From positions 1 to 51,661 of the forward strand of contig JAEWEQ010000004.1 in NCBI GenBank assembly GCA_023389315.1: a DNA stretch of 51,661 nucleotides, written 5' to 3'. The notes under the pieces were generated by a model that was given only the letters and a program-made list of their open reading frames with translations, was not told the DNA's origin and made no database searches. This document shows, in pieces, positions 7,554 through 14,870 of the stretch. Within the stretch, counting starts at the first letter, position 1. Every line of letters starts with the position of its first letter. Both the position numbers and the translations under genes were made by a program. Origin of the DNA: Actinomycetes bacterium. GTDB taxonomy: Bacteria; Actinomycetota; Actinomycetes; Actinomycetales; Actinomycetaceae.

Positions 7554-9236
7554 CTATTTGCCCGCGGCGTCCAACGCGAACTTCAAACTCATCGCACCAC
7601 CGGTGAAGTTGCGTACCTTAAAACCGTGGGCCTGCAAAATCCGCTGCGCCAAGTACGAACGCAAGCCCGAGGCGCAGTGCACCGCGATGGGACGGCCCGC
7701 CGCGGCTTCACGCACCTCATCGAGGCGATCACGCAACTGCGGTAGCGGCACCAGCAATGCCCCGGGGATATTCACCCCGCTGCGCTCAGCTTCCGCTTCC
7801 CCGCGCACATCCAGCACCAGGTCGGAGGCCAACACGTCCTCGTAATCCTCAAAATCCCAAGTGGGAGCCTCACCGGAAAGCACGTTCTGGGCGACGAACC
7901 CGAGCATATTCACCACGTCCTTGGCGGCGCCGATGGGCGGGGAGTAGGTAAGTTCCAACTCTGCCAAATCGTCGGCCCCCATGCCGGCGCGGATCGCGGT
8001 GGCGAGGACGTCGATGCGCTTATCGACCCCGTTTTCACCCACCGCTTGGGCTCCCAGCAGCTTGCCGTCGGGGGAGAAAGTGGCGTTCAAGTGGATCTGG
8101 GTGGCGCCCGGGTAGTAGCCAGCGTGGTGCGCCCCGTGGATGCGGATCACCCGGTGTTCGATCCCCGCCTGCGTGAGGGTGCGCCTGTTGGAACCGGTGA
8201 CCGCGGCCACCAGGTCGAATACCCGCACCACCGCGGTCGCCAACACCGGCTGCTGCGGGGTGGTGCGGTGACCCAGCGCCTGGTCGGCGGCGCGCCGCCC
8301 CTGCCGGTTCGCCGGTCCGGCGAGCAACACCGGGCCGCGGCGACCATCGGCGAACTCCACCTGCACGGCGTCACCGCAAGCCAAAATGTCAGGGTCGGAA
8401 GTGACTTGGTTTTCGTCCACCAAAATGGTGTCGCGCTCACCCAGGTCCAGGCCCGCGGCCTTAGCCAGTTCACTGCGCGGGCGCACGCCCACCGACAGGA
8501 CCACCAGGTCGGCCTCCACGGCAGTGTCGTCGGTCAGCTCCACGCGGGCCGCCCCGTCCTCGCCCTTCACGATGGCGCTGGCACCAACCCCCAGACGCAG
8601 GTGCACGCCGTGCTTGGTGAGTTCGTCGTGGACCGCGGAGGCCAGGTCGGCGTCCAGCGGCGGCAGTACGTGGGGGGCGAACTCCACGATGGTGACGTCG
8701 AAACCGCGGTGCACCAGGGCTTCGACGGCTTCCAAACCGATGAACCCGGCGCCCAGCACTACTGCGCGGGCCGGCTTGCCGGAAGCTTTAGCGGCGAGGA
8801 CGTCCTCGACCTTGGCGATCAGCTCATCCATTTGCGGGACGGTGCGCAGGGGGAACACCGCCGGGTGGTCGGTGCCGCAGAAGGGCGGGTCGACTGCTTC
8901 CGCACCGGGGGAGAGGATCAGCTTGTCGTAGGACTCGGTGTATTCACCCTCCGGTCCGCGCGCCGTGACGGTCTTAGCATCGCGGTCAATGGCGATCACT
9001 TCGGTGTTGATGCGCACGTCCAGGGCGGCACGCTTGGCGAGGCTTTCGGGGGTGTGTAGCAGCAGGGAGTCGCGTTTTTCGATCTCCCCGGCCACGTGGT
9101 AGGGCAGGCCGCAGTTCGCGAACGACACGTAGGGGCCAGCTTCGAAAACCACGATTTGGGCGTGTTCATCCAGGCGACGGGCGCGGGCGGCGGCGGACAT
9201 GCCACCGGCAACGCCACCGACTACAACAAGTTTCAT
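7554..9236 (-). CDS. CoA-disulfide reductase with C-terminal rhodanese domain
   Basis: A 560-residue flavoprotein. The N-terminal part is a pyridine nucleotide-disulfide oxidoreductase: FAD dinucleotide fold VVGGVAGGMSAAARAR at 4-20 and the single active-site cysteine in SFANCGLPYH (Cys42), diagnostic for the CoA-disulfide reductase/NADH-polysulfide reductase group. A second nucleotide fold (VVLGAGFIGLEAVEAL) binds NAD(P)H. The last ~90 residues are a rhodanese domain with the catalytic loop HCASGLRSYL (Cys521). Such CoADR-RHD fusions reduce CoA disulfides, CoA-persulfide or polysulfides. Its place downstream of a CstR-like repressor and a second rhodanese supports a role in persulfide detoxification. 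It carries the overlapping palindrome CGAGGACGTCCTCG at 8795-8808. Confidence 0.92.
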   Translation of the reverse strand: MKLVVVGGVAGGMSAAARARRLDEHAQIVVFEAGPYVSFANCGLPYHVAGEIEKRDSLLLHTPESLAKRAALDVRINTEVIAIDRDAKTVTARGPEGEYTESYDKLILSPGAEAVDPPFCGTDHPAVFPLRTVPQMDELIAKVEDVLAAKASGKPARAVVLGAGFIGLEAVEALVHRGFDVTIVEFAPHVLPPLDADLASAVHDELTKHGVHLRLGVGASAIVKGEDGAARVELTDDTAVEADLVVLSVGVRPRSELAKAAGLDLGERDTILVDENQVTSDPDILACGDAVQVEFADGRRGPVLLAGPANRQGRRAADQALGHRTTPQQPVLATAVVRVFDLVAAVTGSNRRTLTQAGIEHRVIRIHGAHHAGYYPGATQIHLNATFSPDGKLLGAQAVGENGVDKRIDVLATAIRAGMGADDLAELELTYSPPIGAAKDVVNMLGFVAQNVLSGEAPTWDFEDYEDVLASDLVLDVRGEAEAERSGVNIPGALLVPLPQLRDRLDEVREAAAGRPIAVHCASGLRSYLAQRILQAHGFKVRNFTGGAMSLKFALDAAGK

Positions 9237-9308
9237 AATGATGCTTCTTTCTTTTACTGGCGAGGACGGGTGGTCGGTTTGGGGATGCCCGCCTCGGCCA
9301 GCAGGGTT

Positions 9309-9581
9309 TTAGGCTAGGGACAAGAACAGTTTGCGCAGTTGTTCGGATTCTTCCGCGTGCGCTTGCGGGTCGGTGGAACACCGGTCGATGGCGCCTAAAA
9401 TCATGCTGTAGGTGGCGCGGTCAACAGCCTTATTCGCGGCAATCATCTGCGGGAGCATTTCCAAGCAGGCGCGGTCTTCATCCAGGGCCCGCATGATGGC
9501 GTCTAACTGCCCGCGGGCGCGTGCGATGCGGTTGCGCACGGCGCGGCGCTGCTCTGAATCCAGGTGCAGGGAATGGCTCAT
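9309..9581 (-). CDS. cstR: CsoR-family repressor, CstR-like persulfide sensor
   Basis: A 90-residue all-helical CsoR/RcnR-family repressor. CsoR binds Cu(I) with a Cys-His-Cys set in which the His lies 25 and the second Cys 29 residues after the first Cys. Here Cys39 (RACLEML) and Cys68 (IDRCST) keep the 29-residue spacing, but residue 64 is Ala instead of His. A two-Cys set with that spacing and no His is the pattern of CstR, which senses sulfane sulfur by forming di- or polysulfide links. The gene lies between two rhodanese-type genes, which agrees with this. Its ATG overlaps the end of the upstream rhodanese gene, so translation is likely coupled. Confidence 0.88.
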   Translation of the reverse strand: MSHSLHLDSEQRRAVRNRIARARGQLDAIMRALDEDRACLEMLPQMIAANKAVDRATYSMILGAIDRCSTDPQAHAEESEQLRKLFLSLA

Positions 9582-9913
9582 GCGCTGCGTCCGCCCGCAC
9601 TGGTCCAGGTGGAGAAACCACCCTTTAGGGAGTAGGCCTCGAACCCGAGGTTGCGTAGCGTCTTGGCGGCGCTGCGTGAACGCATCCCGGAGGCACAGTA
9701 GGCGATAACTGGGCGCTTGTCGGATAGGCGCTTAGGGGCGTTAGCGGAAACGTCAGAAAGTGGGATGTGGGTGTCGTGCAGGGCGTGGCCGCCTTTGCGT
9801 TCGTGCTTTTGGCGCACGTCCACTAGCTGCGCGCCATCTTTGACCATCTGCACGGCGGTGGCGCCGTCAACGGTGAGCTTGGAGCCGCCAAATAGTGAGG
9901 ACAGGAATCCCAT
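9578..9913 (-). CDS. Single-domain rhodanese-like sulfurtransferase
   Basis: A 111-residue protein with one rhodanese domain: LVDVRQKHERKGGHALHDTHIP (approx. 30-51, the CH2A-type start) and the active-site loop AYCASGMRSR with Cys73. The first ten residues (GFLSSLFGG) are hydrophobic and could touch the membrane, but no clear transmembrane helix is seen. It is the first gene of the operon with cstR and the CoADR-rhodanese fusion. I chose ATG 9913 over the in-frame start at 9940 because the latter would start inside the operator region. The operator copy at 9918-9931 lies immediately upstream and overlaps the ribosome-binding region. Confidence 0.88.
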   Translation of the reverse strand: MGFLSSLFGGSKLTVDGATAVQMVKDGAQLVDVRQKHERKGGHALHDTHIPLSDVSANAPKRLSDKRPVIAYCASGMRSRSAAKTLRNLGFEAYSLKGGFSTWTSAGGRSA

Positions 9914-9917
9914 GATG

Positions 9918-9931
9918 ATACCCCCTAGGGT
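9918..9931. promoter_or_regulatory. CsoR/CstR-type operator, proximal copy
   Basis: ATACCCCCTAGGGT, a close match to CsoR/CstR operators, which are imperfect palindromes with a run of C, a TA step and a run of G flanked by ATA/TAT. It lies four bases before the rhodanese ATG, so a bound repressor would also cover the ribosome-binding region of the DNA and the transcription start. Confidence 0.82.
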
Positions 9932-9950
9932 CGGTAACAAGTCGTCACCT

Positions 9951-9966
9951 ATACCCTAGGGGGTAT
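9951..9966. promoter_or_regulatory. CsoR/CstR-type operator, distal copy
   Basis: ATACCCTAGGGGGTAT. Its reverse complement, ATACCCCCTAGGGTAT, is identical over 14 bases to the proximal operator, so the two copies face each other with a 19-bp spacer. Two tetramers could bind side by side at the promoter of the rhodanese-cstR-CoADR operon. Confidence 0.85.
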
Positions 9967-10027
9967 CGTTTTTGGCGTCAAGGTGAATGAAGAAAATCAC
10001 CCTGACTTCCTCTCCCGCAGGTAGGGG

Positions 10028-10621
10028 CTAACGGCGTTTGCGGCGGCGATCCTGCCACACCGTAATGCCAGCTAGCACCAGCATCAAAACTCCCAAAAGG
10101 GCGAAGACGATAACCAGCACCGCACCCCAGTCGATAACGGGGGCGGCGGGGGCGAGCAGTGTCAGGCACCCGATGATGGTTACCACCAAACCCCACGCCA
10201 GTAACCCGAACTTAACTTCGCTCCCGTGGTTGCCACACGGGGGTTCGCTCGCGGGGTAGTTAGTGGGGAAAGCTGCCGTCGAGGGGGCCGAGGAAGTCGC
10301 CGCCGGTACACTGCCGAATCCCGGGTTGAGCGGGGCGGCTGGGGAGGGAGCCGCCGGAGGTGCTTCTTCCGCTGTCACCAGCGGCGAGAAAGCTGGAACC
10401 TCGGCGTCTTGCTGAGTGACCGGACTCTCTTCGGCGCTGTCGGTTGCCGGACCGTCCTCGGGGAGCACGGCGGTTTCCTCGGCGTTGCCAGCTGCCGGAC
10501 CGTCCTCGGGGAGCACGGTGGTTTCCTCGGCGGTGCCAGCTGCCGGACCGTCCTCGGGGAGTACGGTGGTTTCGTCCGCGGGATCGGTGGCAGGAATCTT
10601 GCGCGTTGAGTCTTCGTTCAT
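10028..10621 (-). CDS. Repeat-containing two-helix membrane protein of the PspC locus
   Basis: A 197-residue protein of unknown function. The N-terminal ~70 residues hold three 16-residue repeats built on EETTVLPEDGPAAG, then a Pro/Ala/Ser-rich linker. The C-terminal third has two membrane helices (FGLLAWGLVVTIIGCLTLL and VLVIVFALLGVLMLVLAGI) and a basic end QDRRRKRR. The topology is most simply a cytoplasmic N-tail and a two-helix hairpin. It lies directly downstream of the PspC gene on the same strand (gap 19 bp), so it is probably cotranscribed and linked to envelope stress. Start ATG 10621 has AAGGA eight bases upstream. Confidence 0.75.
   Translation of the reverse strand: MNEDSTRKIPATDPADETTVLPEDGPAAGTAEETTVLPEDGPAAGNAEETAVLPEDGPATDSAEESPVTQQDAEVPAFSPLVTAEEAPPAAPSPAAPLNPGFGSVPAATSSAPSTAAFPTNYPASEPPCGNHGSEVKFGLLAWGLVVTIIGCLTLLAPAAPVIDWGAVLVIVFALLGVLMLVLAGITVWQDRRRKRR
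10441..10584. repeat. Three tandem 48-bp coding repeats
   Basis: Three in-frame copies with exact 48-bp period. Each includes GCCGGACCGTCCTCGGGGAG and so each carries one CGTCCTCG octamer (10453, 10501, 10549). Copies two and three differ at very few bases, suggesting recent expansion. Confidence 0.9.
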
Positions 10622-10640
10622 TTCCAAATCCTTCCGCCGA

Positions 10641-12497
10641 TTAGAAGCTCGAGAGAATGCCGAACAGGGGTAGCCACAAGAAGGCCAGGACCGCTGATAG
10701 GGCAGTGAGCCAGGTGCCAGGTTCGCCTTTGAGTGCGCGCACCATCAGCGTCACCCCGCCCAGGATGAACCCGGTAGCGACCGTAAAGACCGTGGCAGCG
10801 TGGAAAGCCAGGAACCCACCTTCATGCAGGTAGTACGTGTCGCGCATCGGGTAGAGGCCGAGGTAAATCTCCGGCATGGTCAAGAAAACCAGGTAACTGA
10901 TCGACGCCACCACCAAGATCGCGCCCGAAATCCCTAAGAAAGTGGGCAGACCCGGACCTCGAGTGAGGGACTGTTGGAGGCTTTGCAGCGACTGGTGTCC
11001 CGCCGAGTAGGTTTGCTCAGGGTACGCCTGGCGCGCATATGTCTGGCCCGGGTACGTCTGCCCCGGGTACGTCTGCCCCGGGTGGGGGACAGTGGGCGGG
11101 TTGGCCGCGAAACTACGGTAGGAATCTGGGGAATTCGGCACGTATGCGCTGCTGGTCCACGGGGCCGCCGGTGCGGCCGGATCCTGGTATTCGGGAGCTG
11201 AATCCGCGATGGGCGAGGACGTGGACGGACCTTGGTAGGTCGCCGCCGGGATCGTGGTAGGTTCGCTGGGCGGGGTACTGGTCGGGGAGGACGCGGCGGG
11301 GTCCTCGCTCGCGGACGCCGCCGAATCGCTGGTTGGGACGGCGGCTGGACCGTAAGGGGTAGGTTCATCGCTCGCGGACGTCGCCGAATCGCGGGTCGAC
11401 GCGGGGTAGCCCGCCTCACCGTTACCGGGAGCAGCGGTGGGATCACCGTAGGGCACGTAGGGGGTATGGGGAGCGTAGGTGTTGTACGGTGACGCACCGT
11501 ACGTAGGTTGGGGCGACTGGTAGTTGTGGTCGCCATAGCTGCCGGCAGAGTACGGGGGCAAACCACCAGACGAAGCCCGGGGGGGCTTGCGGTACGAAAT
11601 CAAGATCACCGCCGAAATCAGAATCATCAGGATGAAAGCTGAAAACCCTAAGCCAACAGAGAAGGAATCATTATTCCCGAAGGTGAAAGACAATCCCGCG
11701 TTGGGGGTAAACAAAGACATCAGCAGTAACGCCTGTCCCAGGTGTGCCACGTCGGGGCGGCCCAAAAGCAATGACTCCGCGTGGATGCGCCCGTCAATCT
11801 GCTCGGGAATGAACGCCCACGCCAACGCGTAGGCAACCGCCACCGGGGCACCAAGAATCAGCACGGCAACGAGGGCGATGCCACGTACCAGTGCCACATC
11901 CCATCCGCTTTGCGCAGCCACGGCTGAGCATACGCCACCGATCCAACGTTGCTGCGGGCGACGCCACCGGCTGGCTCGCAAAGACTCGAAGAAGGCTGCA
12001 CCAAATGGGGGACGCGGGTAGTCGCCCGGGCGGTGAGGGGTGCTCTGGGCCTGGGGGGCGGGGCCGTGGCTGGATCCGTAGTCGGTGCCGTAGCCAGGGG
12101 TGGTGCCAGGACCGGGGCCGTGGCTAGATCCGTAGTCGGTGCCGTAGCCAGGGGTGGTGCCAGGACCGGGGCCGTCGCTAGATCCGTAGTCGCGACCGGG
12201 CCCGTAGCCAGGTGCCGAACCAGCAGCGGGGCCGTAGCCAGTTGTCGAACCAGCGCCGGGATCGAAGCCGGGCCCTTGGCCAGCGCCGTAGGGGGGAACC
12301 TGGCGGTTCGCGCCAGCGCCAGGGGTCTGCCCGAAGCCATCTGGGTAGGCCGACGCGCCGGACGCGCCCTGACCAGGGGCGGGAGCCCCGTGATCGGAAT
12401 TAAAGGCACGAGGAGCGCCCGCGCCGGCCGCACCGGCGTCGCCACTGAGGTTGAGCGGTTCCTCGACGGAATCGGAAGCATCAAAATTGGAGCTCAT
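10641..12497 (-). CDS. PspC-domain membrane protein with long repetitive regions
   Basis: A 618-residue protein. Residues 1-~165 are Gly/Pro/Tyr/Ser-rich and include three 18-residue repeats (GTTPGYGTDYGSSHGPGP type). A PspC domain follows (RWIGGVCSAVAAQSGWDVALVRG to ALAWAFIPEQ), with its membrane helix, then another membrane segment, a second long Pro/Ser/Thr/Tyr-rich stretch with PGQTYPGQTY repeats, and four C-terminal helices (for example AILVVASISYLVFLTM and the last one ending in LWLPLFGILSSF). PspC proteins sense or relay envelope stress; in Actinobacteria they often sit beside PspC-histidine kinases, as here. Start ATG 12497 was chosen as the point where similarity to the divergent kinase start begins and leaves 115 bp of shared promoter DNA. 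Confidence 0.85.
   Translation of the reverse strand: MSSNFDASDSVEEPLNLSGDAGAAGAGAPRAFNSDHGAPAPGQGASGASAYPDGFGQTPGAGANRQVPPYGAGQGPGFDPGAGSTTGYGPAAGSAPGYGPGRDYGSSDGPGPGTTPGYGTDYGSSHGPGPGTTPGYGTDYGSSHGPAPQAQSTPHRPGDYPRPPFGAAFFESLRASRWRRPQQRWIGGVCSAVAAQSGWDVALVRGIALVAVLILGAPVAVAYALAWAFIPEQIDGRIHAESLLLGRPDVAHLGQALLLMSLFTPNAGLSFTFGNNDSFSVGLGFSAFILMILISAVILISYRKPPRASSGGLPPYSAGSYGDHNYQSPQPTYGASPYNTYAPHTPYVPYGDPTAAPGNGEAGYPASTRDSATSASDEPTPYGPAAVPTSDSAASASEDPAASSPTSTPPSEPTTIPAATYQGPSTSSPIADSAPEYQDPAAPAAPWTSSAYVPNSPDSYRSFAANPPTVPHPGQTYPGQTYPGQTYARQAYPEQTYSAGHQSLQSLQQSLTRGPGLPTFLGISGAILVVASISYLVFLTMPEIYLGLYPMRDTYYLHEGGFLAFHAATVFTVATGFILGGVTLMVRALKGEPGTWLTALSAVLAFLWLPLFGILSSF
12060..12221. repeat. Three tandem 54-bp coding repeats in the PspC protein gene
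   Basis: Period 54 bp (starts near 12060, 12114, 12168), each beginning GGGGCCGTSGCT and coding an 18-residue Gly/Tyr/Ser-rich unit. The first two copies are nearly identical; the third diverges at its 3' end. Confidence 0.85.
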
Positions 12498-12612
12498 ATA
12501 ACTATTGTGCGGTGTCGCTCGTCGCATCCACATCCGGGGGTCCCCTGATTTGTCCCTGAAACTGTCCCCTGGAGCTATCCAAGGCACCGGCAACTTTGGC
12601 ACCATATGAGTT

Positions 12613-14085
12613 GTGAGCAACTTTGGGACGTATGATTTGCCGGGCAGCGCCGCCGCGCAGAACCCGCCAAATATGGGCGGGCCCGCGCCGACCCCGACGA
12701 ATTCGACCCCGCCTCACGCGACCCCGCCTCACGCGACCCCGTACGTCCCGACGCCCGGCGACCACAACCCCACCCAACCGCAAGCGGGCCAAGCCGGCGC
12801 GTCACCAACCTCACCGCACCCGCACTACCCGGCGGGGCCGTCCTCGGCAAACGGCCCGGCCCAGCGCCCCGCACTACTGCGCAGCCCCCGCCAAGAACTC
12901 CCCGGACGCCCTGCCGCCCTCCTCGCCGGCGTGTGCTCCGGACTGTCCGTACACACGGGCATGTCGGTGGTGGCGGTGCGGATCGCGATGGTGGGCCTCA
13001 CCGCAGTTTTCGGAGCCGGCGCCCTACTGTACCTCTGGCTGTGGATCCTGGTTCCCGAAGTCGGATCCGAGCGCACTTACGGGCGAGGACGAATCGCACC
13101 CTCCCAAAAAATCGCCGGCCGGCAGGCACTGACCAGGACGCAGCGGATCGTCTACGGTGCCCTCGCCCTGGCCGCGATCTCCTTCATCCTGGCGATCGGG
13201 GTGCTAATGCAACCCGACCTCGGATACAACACCTTAGGCATCGTGGTCATCATCGTCGGCGTTGTCATCATATGGACCCAGTCCACGCGCGCCTCCCAAT
13301 GGCGTGACCCGCGCGTAATCGGTTTGGCAGCCACCGGCGTGGGAATCCTGTTTTGGGGCATCGTGATCGTGATCGGCAGTGACAACGGTGGACTGAGGCA
13401 GATGATGACGTCTTTCACCGCCGGCATCACGTTCGTGGCCGTCCTCGCGCTCGCGTTCTTCCCTGCCTGGAATAACCTCATCAAAGACCTCACCTCCACC
13501 CGTATTGAACGCGCCCGGGAAACTGAACGCGCCGACATTGCCGCCCACCTGCACGACTCTGTGCTACAAACCCTGACCCTGATAAAGAACCACGCGCACG
13601 AACCCGGCACCGTCCGCGCCCTGGCGCTCACCCAAGAACGTGAACTGCGCGCCTGGCTCTACACCGGGAAAAACACCGTCTCCCAGTCATTTACCGAACT
13701 ACTCAAAACCACCCTGTCGGAAGTGGAAGCCACCTTCGGGCAGGAAGTCGAAGTGGTGTCGGTGTCCGACTGCGTGCCCGGACCGGCTGAACAAGCCGCC
13801 TGCGCGGCCGCCTCCGAAGCCTGCGTGAACGCCATCAAACACGGCCAGCCCCCCATCCAGGTATACAGCGAAGTGGGCAGCGCCCAGGTGAAGATCTACA
13901 TCAAAGACCGCGGCCCCGGATTCGACCCGCAACAAATCGCCACCGACCGTCACGGCGTGCGCGACTCCATCATCGGTAGAGTGGAAAGAGTTGGCGGCAG
14001 CGTCAACATTCGGCGCCTGCAACCGGGCACCGAAATCACCATCACCGTGCCCCGCACCCCCTTCGACCTGCCCGCACCCCGTTAG
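12613..14085 (+). CDS. PspC-domain sensor histidine kinase (NarL-system type)
   Basis: A 490-residue membrane kinase. After a Pro-rich N-terminal tail (to about residue 85) comes a PspC domain (RPAALLAGVCSGLSVHTGM...LWILVPE). Four further membrane helices follow (LALAAISFILAIGVLM, LGIVVIIVGVVIIW, VGILFWGIVIVIG, AGITFVAVLALAFF). The dimerization/phosphoacceptor box is HLHDSVLQTL with His314, then an HATPase domain with the N-box ACVNAIKH, the G1 box DRGPGFD and a GTEITITVP end. Start is GTG 12613; the site has weak SD, so the start is the least certain part. It is divergent from the PspC gene and eight bases upstream of its response regulator. Confidence 0.87.
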   Translation: MSNFGTYDLPGSAAAQNPPNMGGPAPTPTNSTPPHATPPHATPYVPTPGDHNPTQPQAGQAGASPTSPHPHYPAGPSSANGPAQRPALLRSPRQELPGRPAALLAGVCSGLSVHTGMSVVAVRIAMVGLTAVFGAGALLYLWLWILVPEVGSERTYGRGRIAPSQKIAGRQALTRTQRIVYGALALAAISFILAIGVLMQPDLGYNTLGIVVIIVGVVIIWTQSTRASQWRDPRVIGLAATGVGILFWGIVIVIGSDNGGLRQMMTSFTAGITFVAVLALAFFPAWNNLIKDLTSTRIERARETERADIAAHLHDSVLQTLTLIKNHAHEPGTVRALALTQERELRAWLYTGKNTVSQSFTELLKTTLSEVEATFGQEVEVVSVSDCVPGPAEQAACAAASEACVNAIKHGQPPIQVYSEVGSAQVKIYIKDRGPGFDPQQIATDRHGVRDSIIGRVERVGGSVNIRRLQPGTEITITVPRTPFDLPAPR

Positions 14086-14092
14086 AGATGAG

Positions 14093-14746
14093 ATGAAAAT
14101 GCCACTGCGCGTACTGATTATCGACGACCACCCCCTGGTGCGAGCCGGCGTCAAACACGAACTCGACAAATTCCCCGACCAAATCCAAGTAGTGGGGGAA
14201 GCCGACAACGTTGACAGCGGGATCGCCGCCGTCACCGCCCTCACCCCCGACGTGGCCCTACTGGACGTCCACATGCCCGGCGGAAACGGGGGCGGGGGAG
14301 CGGAAGTGGCCAGCAACTGCCGCGACAGCGCCACCAAGTTCTTGGCCCTGTCCGTATCCGACTCCCCCGAGGACGTGGTCGCCGTTATCCGCGCCGGCGC
14401 TCGCGGCTACGTCACCAAGTCGATCTCCACCCCCGAACTGGTGGAAGCCATCGAACGAGTGGGCGCTGGAGACGCCGCGTTCTCCCCGCGACTGGCGGGA
14501 TTCGTCCTCGACGCGTTCGGCACCAGCGAAGTAGCGATCGCCGACGACGAACTGGACTTACTGTCGCGGCGCGAACAAGAAGTGATGCGCCTGATAGCGC
14601 GCGGCTACACCTACCGGGAAGTGGCCTCGGATCTGTTCATCTCCATTAAAACGGTGGAAACCCACGTCTCCGCGGTGCTGCGCAAACTGCAGCTATCGAA
14701 CCGCAACGAACTGACTCACTGGGCGGCCCAGCGCAACATTATCTGA
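14093..14746 (+). CDS. NarL/LuxR-family response regulator
   Basis: A 217-residue regulator with an N-terminal receiver domain (acidic pair Asp11-Asp12, phosphoacceptor Asp58 in ALLDVHMP, and the conserved Lys in GYVTKSIS) and a C-terminal LuxR helix-turn-helix (LSRREQEVMRLIARGYTYRE then SIKTVETHVSAVLRKLQ). A short glycine-rich insertion (GGNGGGGAEV) directly follows the phosphoacceptor strand, longer than usual. ATG 14093 or ATG 14099 could start it; GAGATGAG precedes both. It almost certainly pairs with the PspC-kinase upstream and may control the divergent PspC operon, though no operator was identified. Confidence 0.92.
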   Translation: MKMPLRVLIIDDHPLVRAGVKHELDKFPDQIQVVGEADNVDSGIAAVTALTPDVALLDVHMPGGNGGGGAEVASNCRDSATKFLALSVSDSPEDVVAVIRAGARGYVTKSISTPELVEAIERVGAGDAAFSPRLAGFVLDAFGTSEVAIADDELDLLSRREQEVMRLIARGYTYREVASDLFISIKTVETHVSAVLRKLQLSNRNELTHWAAQRNII

Positions 14747-14870
14747 GACGCGGTGTCGGCAATTTTCGCCAGGGCACCGCCCTCGTACAAAAGCTTTGTC
14801 CTCCCGGTTCGGTATAGTGGAAACGGCCCAAAGCCGTGGAATACAACCGCATTAACGAGGACGAAAACCA

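Noticed and set aside
8046..9059. 337-residue plus-strand open frame
   Set aside because: It is the antisense shadow of the CoA-disulfide reductase gene, which has full family motifs on the other strand.
12060..12221. Regular repeats as a CRISPR-like array
   Set aside because: Units are directly adjacent, in frame and code Gly/Tyr/Ser repeats; no spacers are present.
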